This document shows positions 24,042-33,209 of a stretch of DNA of 50,457 nucleotides, in pieces (position 1 is the stretch's first letter; each line of letters opens with the position of its first letter). The stretch is from a virus. The stretch covers positions 1-50,457 of IMG/VR virus record IMGVR_UViG_3300032523_000861. One strand, written 5' to 3'. The translations under genes were made by a program, and so were the position numbers. The notes beneath the pieces were generated by a model. It saw only the letters and a program-made list of their open reading frames with translations, did not search any database and was not told the origin of the DNA.

Positions 24042-26231
24042 CTATGGACCTACAGCTACCGTAATCCAATTTGAACCATTGTAAAATAACAAAGCCCCAC
24101 CTGCACCAGATGCAGATACAACCAATGTACCAACAACGGCACTTATAGTTGCGGGTGGCGTTACTCCACTAAATGTAGTTGTTCGTATTCTACTTGCTGC
24201 ATATATATCAGTAGAACCACTTATTGTTAATACTCTAGTTGTACCATCATACGTCATAGATGATTCAACATTTCCTGCATTTGTAATAACACCATCATAA
24301 GTAATAAGCCCATTATCAGTAGTTCCAGTTAGGATTAATGCTCCGCTTGTTCCAGAAGTACCATTTGTACCACTAACACCACTACTACCCCCACCACCGG
24401 TTAATCCGGATGTACCCGATGTACCATTAGTACCAGAAGTTCCAGAAGAACCAGTAGCATCAACTCCGTTTATACCAGATGTTCCAGATGTACCACTACT
24501 CCCAGCTGCTGAAGATGTTCCGGAAGAACCAACAGTACCAGATGTACCACTACTTCCACCTGTACCATTTATACCAGAAGAACCTACTGCACTTGTGCCT
24601 GATGTACCGGAGCTACCACCCGTTCCAGATGAACCAAACCCATTTACACCAGATGTACCGTTTGCACCAGATGTTCCCGATGTACCAGTTCCTCCACTTG
24701 CTCCACTTGTACCAGAAGTTCCATTTGTACCACCACCTCCACCGGTTATTGTTACAGTAACCGCACCACTTCCATTATTTGCTAGTGTTGCTCCACTAAA
24801 AGTTATTTGACTAACTGCCGATACTGGAACGTTTGGTACTGAATCTGCAATTGTTAATGATGCACCTAACGAAGCAGTTGCTATTTGTAAATTATTTTTA
24901 TTCGTAGTTCCACCAACCCAAACATATCCTTGTCTTAACGATGCAGTTACACTGCCATTGATATCTAATGAACCAGTTATTTGTACATTATTTGTTGTTG
25001 CTACCACAGAACCAGTTATTCTGAATATACCATCGGTTGTTGTAGTTCCTCCACCAAATGATGATGTTGCTACCAATCTTGCTCTATTACCAGCCCCACC
25101 AACCCAAGCATATCCACTTGCCAATGATGCAGTTAATGCTCCAGATGCTGATATATTACCAATTACAGTTAATAAATTACCATCAAATAATAAATTAGAT
25201 TCCACAGTACCCGATGTACCACTATTTGATGTAATTACGCCATCATCAGTAGTTCCACTTAAAATCAATGCTCCACTTGTTCCAGAAGTTCCCGATGTAC
25301 CAGAAGTTCCAGATGACCCATTTGTACCTACACCAGATGTACCGGAAGTTCCTGATGTTCCTGATGTTCCATTGATTCCTGATGTTCCATTTACTCCAGA
25401 AGTTCCAGATGTACCAGTTTGTCCAGATGTTCCAGATGTACCAGATGTACCAGAAGTTCCTTCACTTGCGTTTGTTCCCGATGTACCAGATGTACCAGAT
25501 GTACCATTTACTCCACTCGTACCATTTACCCCACTCGTACCATCCACACCACTGGTTCCAGAAGTTCCGGATGTTCCCGATGTACCTGCACTTGCGTTTG
25601 TTCCCGAAGTACCCGAAGTTCCAGATGAACCAGAAGTTCCAGATGTACCAGAAGTTCCTGATGAACCTGCTTGTCCAACTGCACCTTTTGTATTTATACT
25701 CCAAGAAGTATATGTACCACTACCACCCACACCACCAGTATCAATATCAGCTGTGAGAAGTCCGTTTGCCGAATTGTATGTTAATACCGTAACATCTAAT
25801 TTATTAGTTGCAGTATTAGCTACTATCATTTGCTGACCAGGTGTCCAAGACAAACCAGTTCCTATTGTTATTGAAATGGTATCACTATCGGTAAGTGTAG
25901 TTAAATTTAAAGAATTTGTTGATGTTGATGTGAATAAATCACCCTTAAGTCCAGATGTTCCAGAAGTTCCACTTGTAGCAGATGTTCCCGATGTACCTGA
26001 AGTTCCACTTGTAGCAGATGTACCTGAAGTACCTGAAGTACCAGCAGTTCCTGCCGTACCTGTACCCGAAGTACCGGCCGTGCCACTAGTTCCACTCGAA
26101 CCAGATGTACCTGATGTACCCGATGTGCCCGATGTACCTGCGTTTATTAAACCTTCTAAAAACGTTAGGTTATTATCCATCTCAGCGGCTGTGAGTGGAG
26201 TCCCTTTAGGAATTCTTGTTACTAATGCCAT
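24042..26231 (-). CDS. Collagen-like GTSG-repeat tail fibre protein
   Basis: A 729-residue virion fibre candidate. The N-terminus ([21 protein letters not shown]) matches the attachment motif of many phage fibres. Three long blocks of Gly-Thr-Ser repeats (GTSGTSG, with GVNGTSG and SSG variants) cover roughly residues 30-95, 185-320 and 495-630. Between them lie beta-rich segments with a duplicated GYxWVGG motif. The C-terminus ([14 protein letters not shown]) is a compact tip-like end. Gly-X-Y repeats suggest a collagen-type trimeric triple helix. It is a separate unit: terminator downstream, ATATTTAT motif upstream. Confidence 0.85.
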   Translation of the reverse strand: MALVTRIPKGTPLTAAEMDNNLTFLEGLINAGTSGTSGTSGTSGSSGTSGTAGTSGTGTAGTAGTSGTSGTSATSGTSGTSGTSATSGTSGTSGLKGDLFTSTSTNSLNLTTLTDSDTISITIGTGLSWTPGQQMIVANTATNKLDVTVLTYNSANGLLTADIDTGGVGGSGTYTSWSINTKGAVGQAGSSGTSGTSGTSGSSGTSGTSGTNASAGTSGTSGTSGTSGVDGTSGVNGTSGVNGTSGTSGTSGTNASEGTSGTSGTSGTSGQTGTSGTSGVNGTSGINGTSGTSGTSGTSGVGTNGSSGTSGTSGTSGTSGALILSGTTDDGVITSNSGTSGTVESNLLFDGNLLTVIGNISASGALTASLASGYAWVGGAGNRARLVATSSFGGGTTTTDGIFRITGSVVATTNNVQITGSLDINGSVTASLRQGYVWVGGTTNKNNLQIATASLGASLTIADSVPNVPVSAVSQITFSGATLANNGSGAVTVTITGGGGGTNGTSGTSGASGGTGTSGTSGANGTSGVNGFGSSGTGGSSGTSGTSAVGSSGINGTGGSSGTSGTVGSSGTSSAAGSSGTSGTSGINGVDATGSSGTSGTNGTSGTSGLTGGGGSSGVSGTNGTSGTSGALILTGTTDNGLITYDGVITNAGNVESSMTYDGTTRVLTISGSTDIYAASRIRTTTFSGVTPPATISAVVGTLVVSASGAGGALLFYNGSNWITVAVGP
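24341..24745 (-). repeat. GTSG-coding repeat block (C-terminal)
   Basis: Tandem degenerate nine-base repeats encoding Gly-Thr-Ser / Gly-Ser-Ser triplets. Related blocks occur further upstream in the same gene. Confidence 0.8.
25269..25680 (-). repeat. GTSG-coding repeat block (central)
   Basis: Second tandem block of Gly-Thr-Ser codons in the collagen-like gene, including three GVxGTSGV-type units near 25500-25560. Its open complementary strand produces long spurious reading frames. Confidence 0.8.
25953..26144 (-). repeat. GTSG-coding repeat block (N-terminal)
   Basis: Third Gly-Thr-Ser repeat block, directly after the fibre attachment segment. Includes GTAGT and ATSGT variants. Confidence 0.8.
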
Positions 26232-26269
26232 ATTTTATAATTACTAATTAGATTGCTATAATAGTAAAT

Positions 26270-26277
26270 ATAAATAT
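26270..26277 (-). promoter_or_regulatory. ATATTTAT motif upstream of the collagen-like gene
   Basis: Coding-strand ACAATATTTATATTTAC, 39 bases upstream of the ATG. The spacing is the same as for the tail fibre gene at 6085. Candidate late promoter element. Confidence 0.35.
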
Positions 26278-26295
26278 TGTTTAAAAATAAAATAA

Positions 26296-26853
26296 TTAAA
26301 CTTTAGTTTTTGCTTCAGTTGGGGTTGGTGTTTCTACCGGTTCTGGAGTTGTTGGCTTGGGTTTTTCCGTTTTAAGACGTAAAATCGGATGTATTGATTT
26401 AAGAAAATCTTTTTTGAATTTAACTTCAGATGCCTGTTTTATTCCTTTTAAAGAATAAGTTCTATATGGTGTTGGATTTAAGTTATAAATTGGACTAGTT
26501 TTTACAAACTGGCTAAATAACCCACTACCATCTTTGCCACTCTTTTTTAATACCTCATCCAATGTTTTGGATTTCCCCCATGCTTCATCGGTAATACTTG
26601 GATTAAATAACGGTTGTAACCATTTAAAAAATTTATCAGGTTTTATTTCACTTAATTTTATACAAGATATTATTTTTTCAGGAGAAATACCTATCACAAA
26701 TATATAAGCAGTATTATTACCAGAAAAACTTTTTTGTTTACCGTCCGCATACACATACGATTCAACTATATATACGTTTCTTGGTTTAATCGCCGTTTTA
26801 CCAACGCTTATTTCTGCTTCTATATATGATTTGTATAAATTTGCGAACGGCAT
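26296..26853 (-). CDS. Unknown protein with Pro/Thr-rich tail
   Basis: A 185-residue protein. Residues 1-150 form a mixed alpha/beta region with VGKTAIKPRNVYIVESY and PYRTYSLKGIKQAS. The last ~25 residues are Pro/Thr/Lys-rich (TPEPVETPTPTEAK). I do not recognise the family. It starts 1 base after the stop of the glycosyltransferase upstream, so it belongs to that unit. Confidence 0.65.
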   Translation of the reverse strand: MPFANLYKSYIEAEISVGKTAIKPRNVYIVESYVYADGKQKSFSGNNTAYIFVIGISPEKIISCIKLSEIKPDKFFKWLQPLFNPSITDEAWGKSKTLDEVLKKSGKDGSGLFSQFVKTSPIYNLNPTPYRTYSLKGIKQASEVKFKKDFLKSIHPILRLKTEKPKPTTPEPVETPTPTEAKTKV

Positions 26854-26854
26854 T

Positions 26855-28147
26855 TTAAATCTTATTTAATTTTGGTATTTGCATTTTCGTTGAATTCACA
26901 CTTGGCATATTAAATGGAATTAATTTGGGTTGTTCCTTTACATAAGTATTAAGTATTTGCTCAAATTTTTCATTCATTTTATCTAAGGTGAAGTTTTTTA
27001 AAGTATTTTCTCTCAATCCTTTTGATTTATCTAAATAAGAATCATACTTGTTATATACATCATATATCTTATTAGCTGCGTTTGAATAATTTGCAGTAAA
27101 CCATTGTGCTTCTTTCATACAAAATTGGTCAGCTGCTGATTCATGCACAGGTGTTAAATTACCTTCTAATAAAACTGCATTATCCGGTGGTAGAAAGTCC
27201 ATTTGTCCGCTCCAACCACTTGCAATAATTGGTTTACCTGTTAGGGTAAATTCGGCCATAGGTCTACCATATCCCTCACCTTTAGTAAATGATATCATTG
27301 CTTTAACTTTTGGATGATGGTATAAATTACTCATATCAGTTTCTTCCATATCACCATGTAACAAATATATAGATGGACATTTATCGCCGTATGTTTTTAA
27401 TACACCTTCAAGTTTTTCTCTAGTTGCTTCTCTATCTATAACACTAAATCCAGCGTGTGATGTTTTAACAATAAGTCCTGGTCTTTTATCTTTTGGAAGA
27501 TATTGGAATACAGTTGCAAATGTTTTAATTGCCATACCAATATCTTTTCTATCTTGTCCTAAATCTCCTTTTAACCAATGTCCTACAATTAAGAAATTAA
27601 AATCCTCTTTTACATTAGCTAATACATCAGTACCACTTCCTTTGGAAAATATTTCAGTGTCAACTCCTTCAAAAAGAACTTCAATTGGTTTTGTTACTTT
27701 GATTTCTCCAACTATTTGGTCAGTTGCATTATCTTTTTGTTGATATACAGTTCCACCAATATTTTGTTTTGTAAAATGGGATGGTTCTATAATTAAATCC
27801 ATCTTATTAGAACCATCGATAAAATCTTTTGGACAGATTGTAGTTTCTACGCCGGCTGTTATACCAATACTATAATGTCCCTTTGGTTCAAATTCATTTG
27901 CTACTGAAACCTGTATAAACACATCTGGTTTTTCTCCTACTTCTGTAATAACTCTTTCTAACATCCATCTACCAAATTCACTTTCACCATCAACTTGGTT
28001 TTGTGGAGTGCTTCCCCATCTCAAAGGTATAATTTTAATATCATACTTATCCATCTTGCGTAGGGATTTCATTAAATCTCTACAATGGTCACCGTAACCG
28101 CTACGAGTGAATATAGGTCCTTGAAATACTAATGTTGACTTATTCAT
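26855..28147 (-). CDS. GT-B (GT4-like) glycosyltransferase
   Basis: A 430-residue protein with an N-terminal glycine-containing loop (GPIFTRSGYGDHCRDL), VGHWLKGDLGQDRKD at the domain junction, and the GT4-type donor motif FTKGEGYGRPMAEFTLTG with IIASGWSG. A retaining NDP-sugar glycosyltransferase is likely. It pairs with a second GT4-like gene 10 bases upstream; the two may glycosylate the GTSG fibre encoded just downstream, whose Ser/Thr content offers many acceptor sites. The target is inference. Confidence 0.85.
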   Translation of the reverse strand: MNKSTLVFQGPIFTRSGYGDHCRDLMKSLRKMDKYDIKIIPLRWGSTPQNQVDGESEFGRWMLERVITEVGEKPDVFIQVSVANEFEPKGHYSIGITAGVETTICPKDFIDGSNKMDLIIEPSHFTKQNIGGTVYQQKDNATDQIVGEIKVTKPIEVLFEGVDTEIFSKGSGTDVLANVKEDFNFLIVGHWLKGDLGQDRKDIGMAIKTFATVFQYLPKDKRPGLIVKTSHAGFSVIDREATREKLEGVLKTYGDKCPSIYLLHGDMEETDMSNLYHHPKVKAMISFTKGEGYGRPMAEFTLTGKPIIASGWSGQMDFLPPDNAVLLEGNLTPVHESAADQFCMKEAQWFTANYSNAANKIYDVYNKYDSYLDKSKGLRENTLKNFTLDKMNEKFEQILNTYVKEQPKLIPFNMPSVNSTKMQIPKLNKI

Positions 28148-28157
28148 ATTTTATAAC

Positions 28158-29540
28158 TTATTTTATTTTAAATACCGAAAATCTTTCACGAGGTTTCCAA
28201 TTTTCAAATGTAGATTCAATTCCATCAACTAATGTTTGACACATATTTGTATGTGTTAATCCCATTTGATTGACAAACGCCTCTCTGCCCTCTAATGCGT
28301 TTGTTTTACGAACTTCTTTTGGTGTGTTATACATTTTCTCAATTGCTTCTGCAACATCCTCTATATCAACTCTATCATCCCAAATATAAGGTGTTGGCAC
28401 AGACCCTGCTAATGCTAATGCTCTACTCCATACTGGTGTTACCCAAGAACCAGGAATAGCTTTACCTTCCCACTTTCTCCATTCGTGCAATGAACCAATT
28501 TTAACGTAATCTTCGGCAGTTAACATTTTTCCATCAACTGCAAATCCACATTGGTCTTGCAATCCACCAGTTACGTTTACAATTATAGGAGTTCCTGCCA
28601 TTATTGATTCTGCAGTTGCTAATCCAAATCCTTCGTTGTTAGCAATGTTGATTGTTACATCTGCTATATTATAGATAAGATTTAATTCTTCTTGAGGTCT
28701 TCTCTTTTCTGAAAATATAATATTACATTCAGGTGCCATTACATCTATTACCGCAGGTAAATCAGTTCCATTTTCATCCACAGGTTGTGTATGCATTACT
28801 AAACAAACTTTATCTGCTTTTTCCTTACCAATCTTATCACAAAACTTTTTAAATGCTACAATAACATCTGCAGGTTGTTTTCTTCTGATATTACGATTTG
28901 ACCAATATAATACAAAATCATAATCCTTACCACCTAAAATTTCTTTACGGAATTCAGCAGAGACTTCTGCTGGCTTATATATGTTTGTATTAATACCATG
29001 TGGTACATATCCTACTTGCCAATCCTTTTTAGGTTTCCAAGTTGGTTTAGTATCTAATGCTGATAATCTTTTAATGATACCATATGTTTGACGAGATATA
29101 CAACCAATCCAATCACAACTTTCATAGAAGTTACGATTATATAATGGGTCTGGTAAATCATCCCAAATTGCGTAGAATAAAAGAGGAACATTTTGTCTGA
29201 TTTCATGTTCGATATCATACAACCACGTCCAATAACGAGGGTCAGTAAAGTGTAAGATAGCATCAGGCTTTTCGGTATTGATTAATTGTCTAATCAAGTC
29301 CGCATTACCATAACCATTCCAAGGAAGTATCTTTACATTAGCATCCGCGATACCATAATTTTTTTGTATATCTTCACTAACATCTAAAACCTTACCAGCT
29401 TCTGGATGATTAATTGCGGCTCCTACTTGAAACCAATCGTACTTATGTACTGTGCCTAATACTAATTCTTTTGATACGGTGGCAATACCACTTGCCATTC
29501 TTAAGTCATCTGAAAGTAACAGAATCTTCTTTTTTGCCAT
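28158..29540 (-). CDS. GT4 family glycosyltransferase
   Basis: A 460-residue GT-B enzyme. The N-terminal domain opens with ILLLSDDLRMASGIATV. The C-terminal Rossmann domain has LYWSNRNIRRKQP and the GT4 donor-sugar motif NEGFGLATAESIMAGTPII, with the E-x7-E pair. It probably uses a nucleotide sugar in the cytosol. It is followed closely by the other GT-B gene and then the 185-residue unknown. Confidence 0.9.
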   Translation of the reverse strand: MAKKKILLLSDDLRMASGIATVSKELVLGTVHKYDWFQVGAAINHPEAGKVLDVSEDIQKNYGIADANVKILPWNGYGNADLIRQLINTEKPDAILHFTDPRYWTWLYDIEHEIRQNVPLLFYAIWDDLPDPLYNRNFYESCDWIGCISRQTYGIIKRLSALDTKPTWKPKKDWQVGYVPHGINTNIYKPAEVSAEFRKEILGGKDYDFVLYWSNRNIRRKQPADVIVAFKKFCDKIGKEKADKVCLVMHTQPVDENGTDLPAVIDVMAPECNIIFSEKRRPQEELNLIYNIADVTINIANNEGFGLATAESIMAGTPIIVNVTGGLQDQCGFAVDGKMLTAEDYVKIGSLHEWRKWEGKAIPGSWVTPVWSRALALAGSVPTPYIWDDRVDIEDVAEAIEKMYNTPKEVRKTNALEGREAFVNQMGLTHTNMCQTLVDGIESTFENWKPRERFSVFKIK

Positions 29541-29555
29541 AACTTATTTGTGTTG

Positions 29556-29756
29556 TTAAAATTGTGAACCTGAAATTTGTAGTTTTACATATTCATTCAT
29601 TTCGCTTCTAAAACTTTCGTCTGAAACGTATCTTTCTACAGTTCTATTTACCAATTTTTGTAGGGTAACCTCTGAATTAAAAGATACTTTTTTAAATGAT
29701 GAATATACATCTTTCAATATTTTTACGGTTGTTAGTTTTGTGTTTCCTTGTTCCAT
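29556..29756 (-). CDS. Ribbon-helix-helix-like small regulator
   Basis: The ATG at 29754-29756 (MEQGNTKLTTVKILKDVY) gives 66 residues; an upstream in-frame extension is AT-rich noise. The pattern TTVKILKDVYSSFKKVSF, then TLQKLVNRTVERY, fits a short strand followed by two helices of the RHH (Arc/MetJ) fold. A DNA-binding repressor is likely. An inverted repeat at 29764-29814 directly upstream is a candidate operator, and two glycosyltransferase genes follow. Confidence 0.65.
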   Translation of the reverse strand: MEQGNTKLTTVKILKDVYSSFKKVSFNSEVTLQKLVNRTVERYVSDESFRSEMNEYVKLQISGSQF

Positions 29757-29763
29757 TGTAGAT

Positions 29764-29814
29764 ATTGTTTTTATATATTTGTATATATAAGTATATTGTA
29801 AATAAAAAAACAAT
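29764..29814. promoter_or_regulatory. Inverted repeat upstream of the RHH-like gene (candidate operator)
   Basis: Nine-base arms ATTGTTTTT (29764-29772) and AAAAACAAT (29806-29814) match perfectly; a shorter TATATA...TATATA palindrome lies between them. The site begins 8 bases upstream of the start codon. RHH proteins commonly bind such repeats near their own gene. It has no T-tract, so a terminator is less likely. Confidence 0.4.
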
Positions 29815-29832
29815 AATTTTTAAGGAACTTTT

Positions 29833-30705
29833 TTATTTACTCGCTTTTCCATCACATATCCCTCTACTCATAAACTCACACCATTTACAATTCTTTTTAT
29901 TTTGTCCAGGTACTTTAGGGAATTCGATATCTTTAAACGCACCACCGTCATCAAACACAGTATTAATGAATTCCATAAATTCATCATATACTTTATTAAC
30001 TGAGGGTGAGCCGTTAGGAGGAACGTGCTTTGATATGTATGGAATTGGAAATGCAGAATCTTCAGGTAGTTTTCTTCTCATTATCTGATATTCTACTTTT
30101 ATTTTAGTAAGAGGAATATTAAATAATTCTGAGTAGTACTTTTTATATAGGAGGATTTGAGAATTTTTCATCTTATCCGCTTTCTGATATTGATTCCAAC
30201 CCATTGTTGAAGTTTTTAAATCAACAATTATAATTGAATTTTCAGCTAAATCTTTCAATACAATATCTATGTAACCAATAAAATGAACACCCGGTTTAAT
30301 ATTTGCATTTAATGGAATTTCAATACCAACTAGTTCGTAGCCGGATTTGGAATAAAATTTACTACAATACTTTTTAAACCAACTAAGAATTCTCCTGCCA
30401 TCACCATAAAATTCTTCTAATTCTAATTGAGTACACGGAGCACCCTCACTAAGAGCTTCCTTTTCTTTAGTAAAATTTTCTTTCATTCTATCCAATAACA
30501 ATCTATCCAATTCAATTTCATCGGCTTGTTTTTTGGATACACCATACATTACCGAAAGATAGTGTTGGATAGTTTCGTGCATTGCACTACCAAATAGTGT
30601 GTGAATGTTACCAGAACTTTCACCTAATTTATCTATGTAGTTTAACTTATATTGTTGGGGGCAGCTACTCCACATTGAGTACTGCGAAAATGATACTTTT
30701 GCCAT
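29833..30705 (-). CDS. Cas4/RecB-like PD-(D/E)xK nuclease with likely Fe-S cluster
   Basis: A 290-residue nuclease. The N-terminal SSCPQQYKLNY carries Cys15, GSAMHETIQ carries the conserved His, and GYIDIV followed by IIVDLKTS gives the catalytic D...DxK set. Three C-terminal Cys residues (C273, C276, C284 in NCKWCEFMSRGICDG) with Cys15 match the four-Cys iron-sulphur layout of Cas4/AddB-type nucleases. It lies among replication genes, so DNA-end processing in recombination or host DNA breakdown is plausible. No CRISPR genes are nearby. It has its own upstream promoter (30723-30754). Confidence 0.85.
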   Translation of the reverse strand: MAKVSFSQYSMWSSCPQQYKLNYIDKLGESSGNIHTLFGSAMHETIQHYLSVMYGVSKKQADEIELDRLLLDRMKENFTKEKEALSEGAPCTQLELEEFYGDGRRILSWFKKYCSKFYSKSGYELVGIEIPLNANIKPGVHFIGYIDIVLKDLAENSIIIVDLKTSTMGWNQYQKADKMKNSQILLYKKYYSELFNIPLTKIKVEYQIMRRKLPEDSAFPIPYISKHVPPNGSPSVNKVYDEFMEFINTVFDDGGAFKDIEFPKVPGQNKKNCKWCEFMSRGICDGKASK

Positions 30706-30722
30706 TATGTTTGTTTAAGCCT

Positions 30723-30754
30723 TAAAGATACGAAAAAAGGGTGAGATTACCAAA
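30723..30754 (-). promoter_or_regulatory. Bacteroidota-type promoter before the Cas4-like nuclease
   Basis: Minus-strand ATTTGGTAAT with TTTG at 30751-30754, 20-base spacer ending in TTCG, and TATCTTTA at 30723-30730. The last base of the -7 box deviates from TAnnTTTG. It directly follows the gp62 stop. Confidence 0.6.
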
Positions 30755-31204
30755 TTATACTTTAAGTTTTAACTTAGTAATTTCTTTTGGATTTGTACCG
30801 TACGCCTCGGCAATTCGTTTAATTTCTTCTCTACCAGTGGTACTTTCATATAATATATCTAAATATTCAGATGCTTCTCTGCTAGAAACCATAAACCATT
30901 TGGCTACCAAATCGATAATCCATTGTTCATAATCTTTTACCGATTTACCTTTCATATAACGAAGATATGCTTTTCCTTTTGGTATGACTCCAATTAATGC
31001 TTTATAAACTGCTTTAGGAGGTGCCTCTTGAATATATGGTTGTATTTCCGCTACCACCTCAACCCAATCAGGATTCATAGACATATAACGTATAATTAAC
31101 CAATTACTCCAAGTCTTTTTATCAGCATCTTCTAGCTTATCCCAATACTTTGGGTCCTGGTCTTTTGTAATTGCATTGATGTGGTCGAATAATCCTTTTG
31201 CCAT
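30755..31204 (-). CDS. 62: Clamp-loader small subunit (gp62-like)
   Basis: A 149-residue helical protein. IGVIPKGKAYLRYMKG and IIDLVAKWFMVSSREASEYLDIL correspond closely to the PRGKRYGKW and LLAKRYQVNTNDAINYKSIL segments I recall in T4 gp62. The start overlaps the stop of the zinc-ribbon gene by one base, and gp44 lies one gene upstream, as expected for the partners of the gp44/62 complex that loads the gp45 clamp. Confidence 0.85.
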   Translation of the reverse strand: MAKGLFDHINAITKDQDPKYWDKLEDADKKTWSNWLIIRYMSMNPDWVEVVAEIQPYIQEAPPKAVYKALIGVIPKGKAYLRYMKGKSVKDYEQWIIDLVAKWFMVSSREASEYLDILYESTTGREEIKRIAEAYGTNPKEITKLKLKV

Positions 31205-31464
31205 TAGTCTTCTACTTTTAAACCCGGAGGTAATAAATCATTTAATACTTCACCACAATCACCACATAAGAATAACTCTACGGGTAATACTTCATCCTTT
31301 GGTTTACCAGTTAATAACTTTGAAATCTTACGAAATCCAAAACCTTGTACGAATATTTCACCACCACATTTCTTACATCCGATTGCTTCAGTTTTTTCTA
31401 AAGGTATTGGTTTTTCTTCTTGTCCTCCGATTGGTTGTCCACCTGCTCCTAAAATGTTAGCCAT
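31204..31464 (-). CDS. Zinc-ribbon protein between the clamp-loader genes
   Basis: An 86-residue protein with two CxxC knuckles (IGCKKCGGE and FLCGDCGEV) spaced about 38 residues apart, a likely zinc ribbon. A Gly-rich N-terminus precedes it. Its place between gp44 and gp62, 1 base after the gp44 stop, suggests a replication or transcription accessory, but no function is known to me. Confidence 0.75.
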   Translation of the reverse strand: MANILGAGGQPIGGQEEKPIPLEKTEAIGCKKCGGEIFVQGFGFRKISKLLTGKPKDEVLPVELFLCGDCGEVLNDLLPPGLKVED

Positions 31465-31465
31465 G

Positions 31466-32404
31466 TTAAATAATATTTAAAATTTGAATTAATGTAGCCG
31501 CTGCGATAATTTCTTTATCAATTGCTACTGCTGATTTAGCAACACCATCACCTAAAACTAAAATTACATTTGCAGTATTTTCTCCTGCATAATCATCAAC
31601 TTTTTCATATAGTAATGTATATAGGTCAGAAAAATCAGTAGCTTTCGAATCAAGAACCGTCTGTCTAATTTTCATATATTTGTTTCTCTTATCATCATTT
31701 GATTTAAGAACTTCAAGAACTTTCAACTTATAATCATTCTCTAAAAGATTTTGTACATCAACTTGCAATTTACCTTTAAGAGAATTTAATTGACAGGTAT
31801 TAATAATCTTACGAATATCCGGATAAGAAGAATCGATAATTGGAACTAAATCTTTTGGGTTAAACTCAACACTTTCTGATTTTAAAATCTTACTCATTTG
31901 AATTGCCACATCTTTTTTAGTTGGTGGTGTAATTTGAAACGTTTGACAACGGCTTTGAATTGGTTCAATAATCTTTTCAATATAATTACAAGTTAAAATA
32001 AACCTACAATGTCTACTAAATGTTTCCATCAAATTTCTAAGGATAGCTTGAGCTTGAGGAGTCATATAATCAAACTCATCTAAGATAATGATTTTATATT
32101 TTTTGAATCCCATAGAAGATGCAAAGTTTTTTACTTTATTTCTTACGGTCTCAACATTGTTTTCATCAGATGCGTTAATCATCATAAAATCACATTCAAT
32201 TGAACTAACAATTAGCTTTGCCAATGTTGTTTTACCAGTGCCGGCTTTTCCAAAAAATAAAAGATGAGGAATGTCTTCGTTTTGAATATACCCACTTACT
32301 TTATTTTTTAAGTGTTCATTTCCAACATAATCATCTAGTTTAGATGGACGATATTTTTCCACCCATAATGAGTGATTTATTTGTTCTTCTTTAAATTCAA
32401 ACAT
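31466..32404 (-). CDS. 44: Clamp-loader large subunit (gp44-like AAA+ ATPase)
   Basis: A 312-residue AAA+ protein. Walker A is GKAGTGKTT (residues 52-60), Walker B is IIILDEFD (105-112), sensor 1 is in ILTCNY, and the SRC arginine-finger motif is at about 151-153. It hydrolyses ATP to load the gp45 clamp onto primer-template DNA with gp62. Length matches T4 gp44 (319 residues). Confidence 0.95.
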   Translation of the reverse strand: MFEFKEEQINHSLWVEKYRPSKLDDYVGNEHLKNKVSGYIQNEDIPHLLFFGKAGTGKTTLAKLIVSSIECDFMMINASDENNVETVRNKVKNFASSMGFKKYKIIILDEFDYMTPQAQAILRNLMETFSRHCRFILTCNYIEKIIEPIQSRCQTFQITPPTKKDVAIQMSKILKSESVEFNPKDLVPIIDSSYPDIRKIINTCQLNSLKGKLQVDVQNLLENDYKLKVLEVLKSNDDKRNKYMKIRQTVLDSKATDFSDLYTLLYEKVDDYAGENTANVILVLGDGVAKSAVAIDKEIIAAATLIQILNII

Positions 32405-32415
32405 ATTTTTATTTT

Positions 32416-32850
32416 TTATTTTCCAGTTGAACCGAATCCGCCTTCGCCTCTTTCGGTATTATTTAATTCATCTACTTCGTAGAATTCAATTTGTGGATGT
32501 GGTATGATAATGATTTGTGCAATTCTATCACCTATTTGATATTTTTCAGATTCATTACCTTTCAACCAATTAGTTTTTTTGAATGTGGCTTGAATTTCTC
32601 CTCTATATCCACTATCAATTACACCTACACAATTTGTTAATGCCAAATCGTATTTTCTTATTGATGAACGTGGGAATACCAATCCTACAAAACCATCTCT
32701 AATTTCCATAGCCAATCCCGTACCATAAGTTACATCGGTAGTTGTTTCTGATATAATTCTAGTTGCTACTAAATCCATACCAGCATCACCATCTTTAGCA
32801 TATGATGGGATAACTGCGTTTTCATGTAATCTTTTTATATTAACTTTCAT
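32416..32850 (-). CDS. dut: dUTP diphosphatase
   Basis: A 144-residue trimeric-type dUTPase with all five motifs: DAGMDL, PRSS, GVIDSGYRGEI, GDRIAQ and GEGGFGSTG. It converts dUTP to dUMP and pyrophosphate, keeping uracil out of DNA and supplying dTMP synthesis. It overlaps the upstream unknown gene by 11 bases. Confidence 0.95.
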   Translation of the reverse strand: MKVNIKRLHENAVIPSYAKDGDAGMDLVATRIISETTTDVTYGTGLAMEIRDGFVGLVFPRSSIRKYDLALTNCVGVIDSGYRGEIQATFKKTNWLKGNESEKYQIGDRIAQIIIIPHPQIEFYEVDELNNTERGEGGFGSTGK

Positions 32851-33160
32851 TTTTCACACTTTTAAGGTTATGTTCTCTTAATTTTTTTCCTTCATCTGAA
32901 AGTTCTCTAGCGAATAATTTAAAACGTTTACCATTTTGTTTACTTGTAAACGATATGTAAGCATCTTTAGTATTACTAATAGTAAATGTTACAGTTGGTT
33001 CTTCATTCGTCATATCTTCTCCTGTCCATGCAAATATTTGTGGCTCATCTCCATCAAATTGGAATACCCATTCGCATTGTTCTAATTTTTCAGATGGTTT
33101 CATTTTTAATTCACCAATTGGTTCTAATTTTTCTTTTTGTGTTTTTTTAGCCTTTGCCAT
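32840..33160 (-). CDS. Small protein of unknown function after DNA polymerase
   Basis: A 106-residue protein. The N-terminus is Lys-rich (MAKAKKTQKEKLEP); the rest looks beta-rich (FTISNTKDAYISFTSKQNG). It does not resemble T4 RegA, which sits near this place in T4. A strong promoter (33179-33209) directs this gene and dUTPase downstream. Confidence 0.7.
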   Translation of the reverse strand: MAKAKKTQKEKLEPIGELKMKPSEKLEQCEWVFQFDGDEPQIFAWTGEDMTNEEPTVTFTISNTKDAYISFTSKQNGKRFKLFARELSDEGKKLREHNLKSVKNES

Positions 33161-33178
33161 AATTTTATTTTGTTTTAC

Positions 33179-33209
33179 AAATATACGAAAAAAAGTTTAG
33201 AATTCAAAA
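33179..33209 (-). promoter_or_regulatory. Bacteroidota-type promoter overlapping the end of DNA polymerase
   Basis: TTTG (33206-33209), 19-base spacer ending TTCG, and TATATTTG (33179-33186) on the minus strand. The -33 box is inside the polymerase coding sequence. It drives the 106-residue gene, dut and the clamp-loader genes. Confidence 0.65.

Noticed and set aside
24958-25836. Long plus-strand frame of 292 codons rich in Val-Pro
   Set aside because: It is the complement of the GTSG repeats of the collagen-like gene; a nine-base repeat without stops on either strand produces it. Its VPDVPEVP composition is the direct mirror of the repeat.
24341-26144. CRISPR-like direct repeats
   Set aside because: The repeats are short codon repeats in frame with a protein and lack spacers of constant size.
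29833-30705. CRISPR adaptation gene (true Cas4)
   Set aside because: Motifs fit the Cas4/RecB nuclease family, but no cas1, cas2 or repeat array is present; the replication context favours a recombination role.
32840-33160. RegA translational repressor
   Set aside because: Position near polymerase suggested RegA, but the sequence (Lys-rich start, beta-rich body) does not resemble it.
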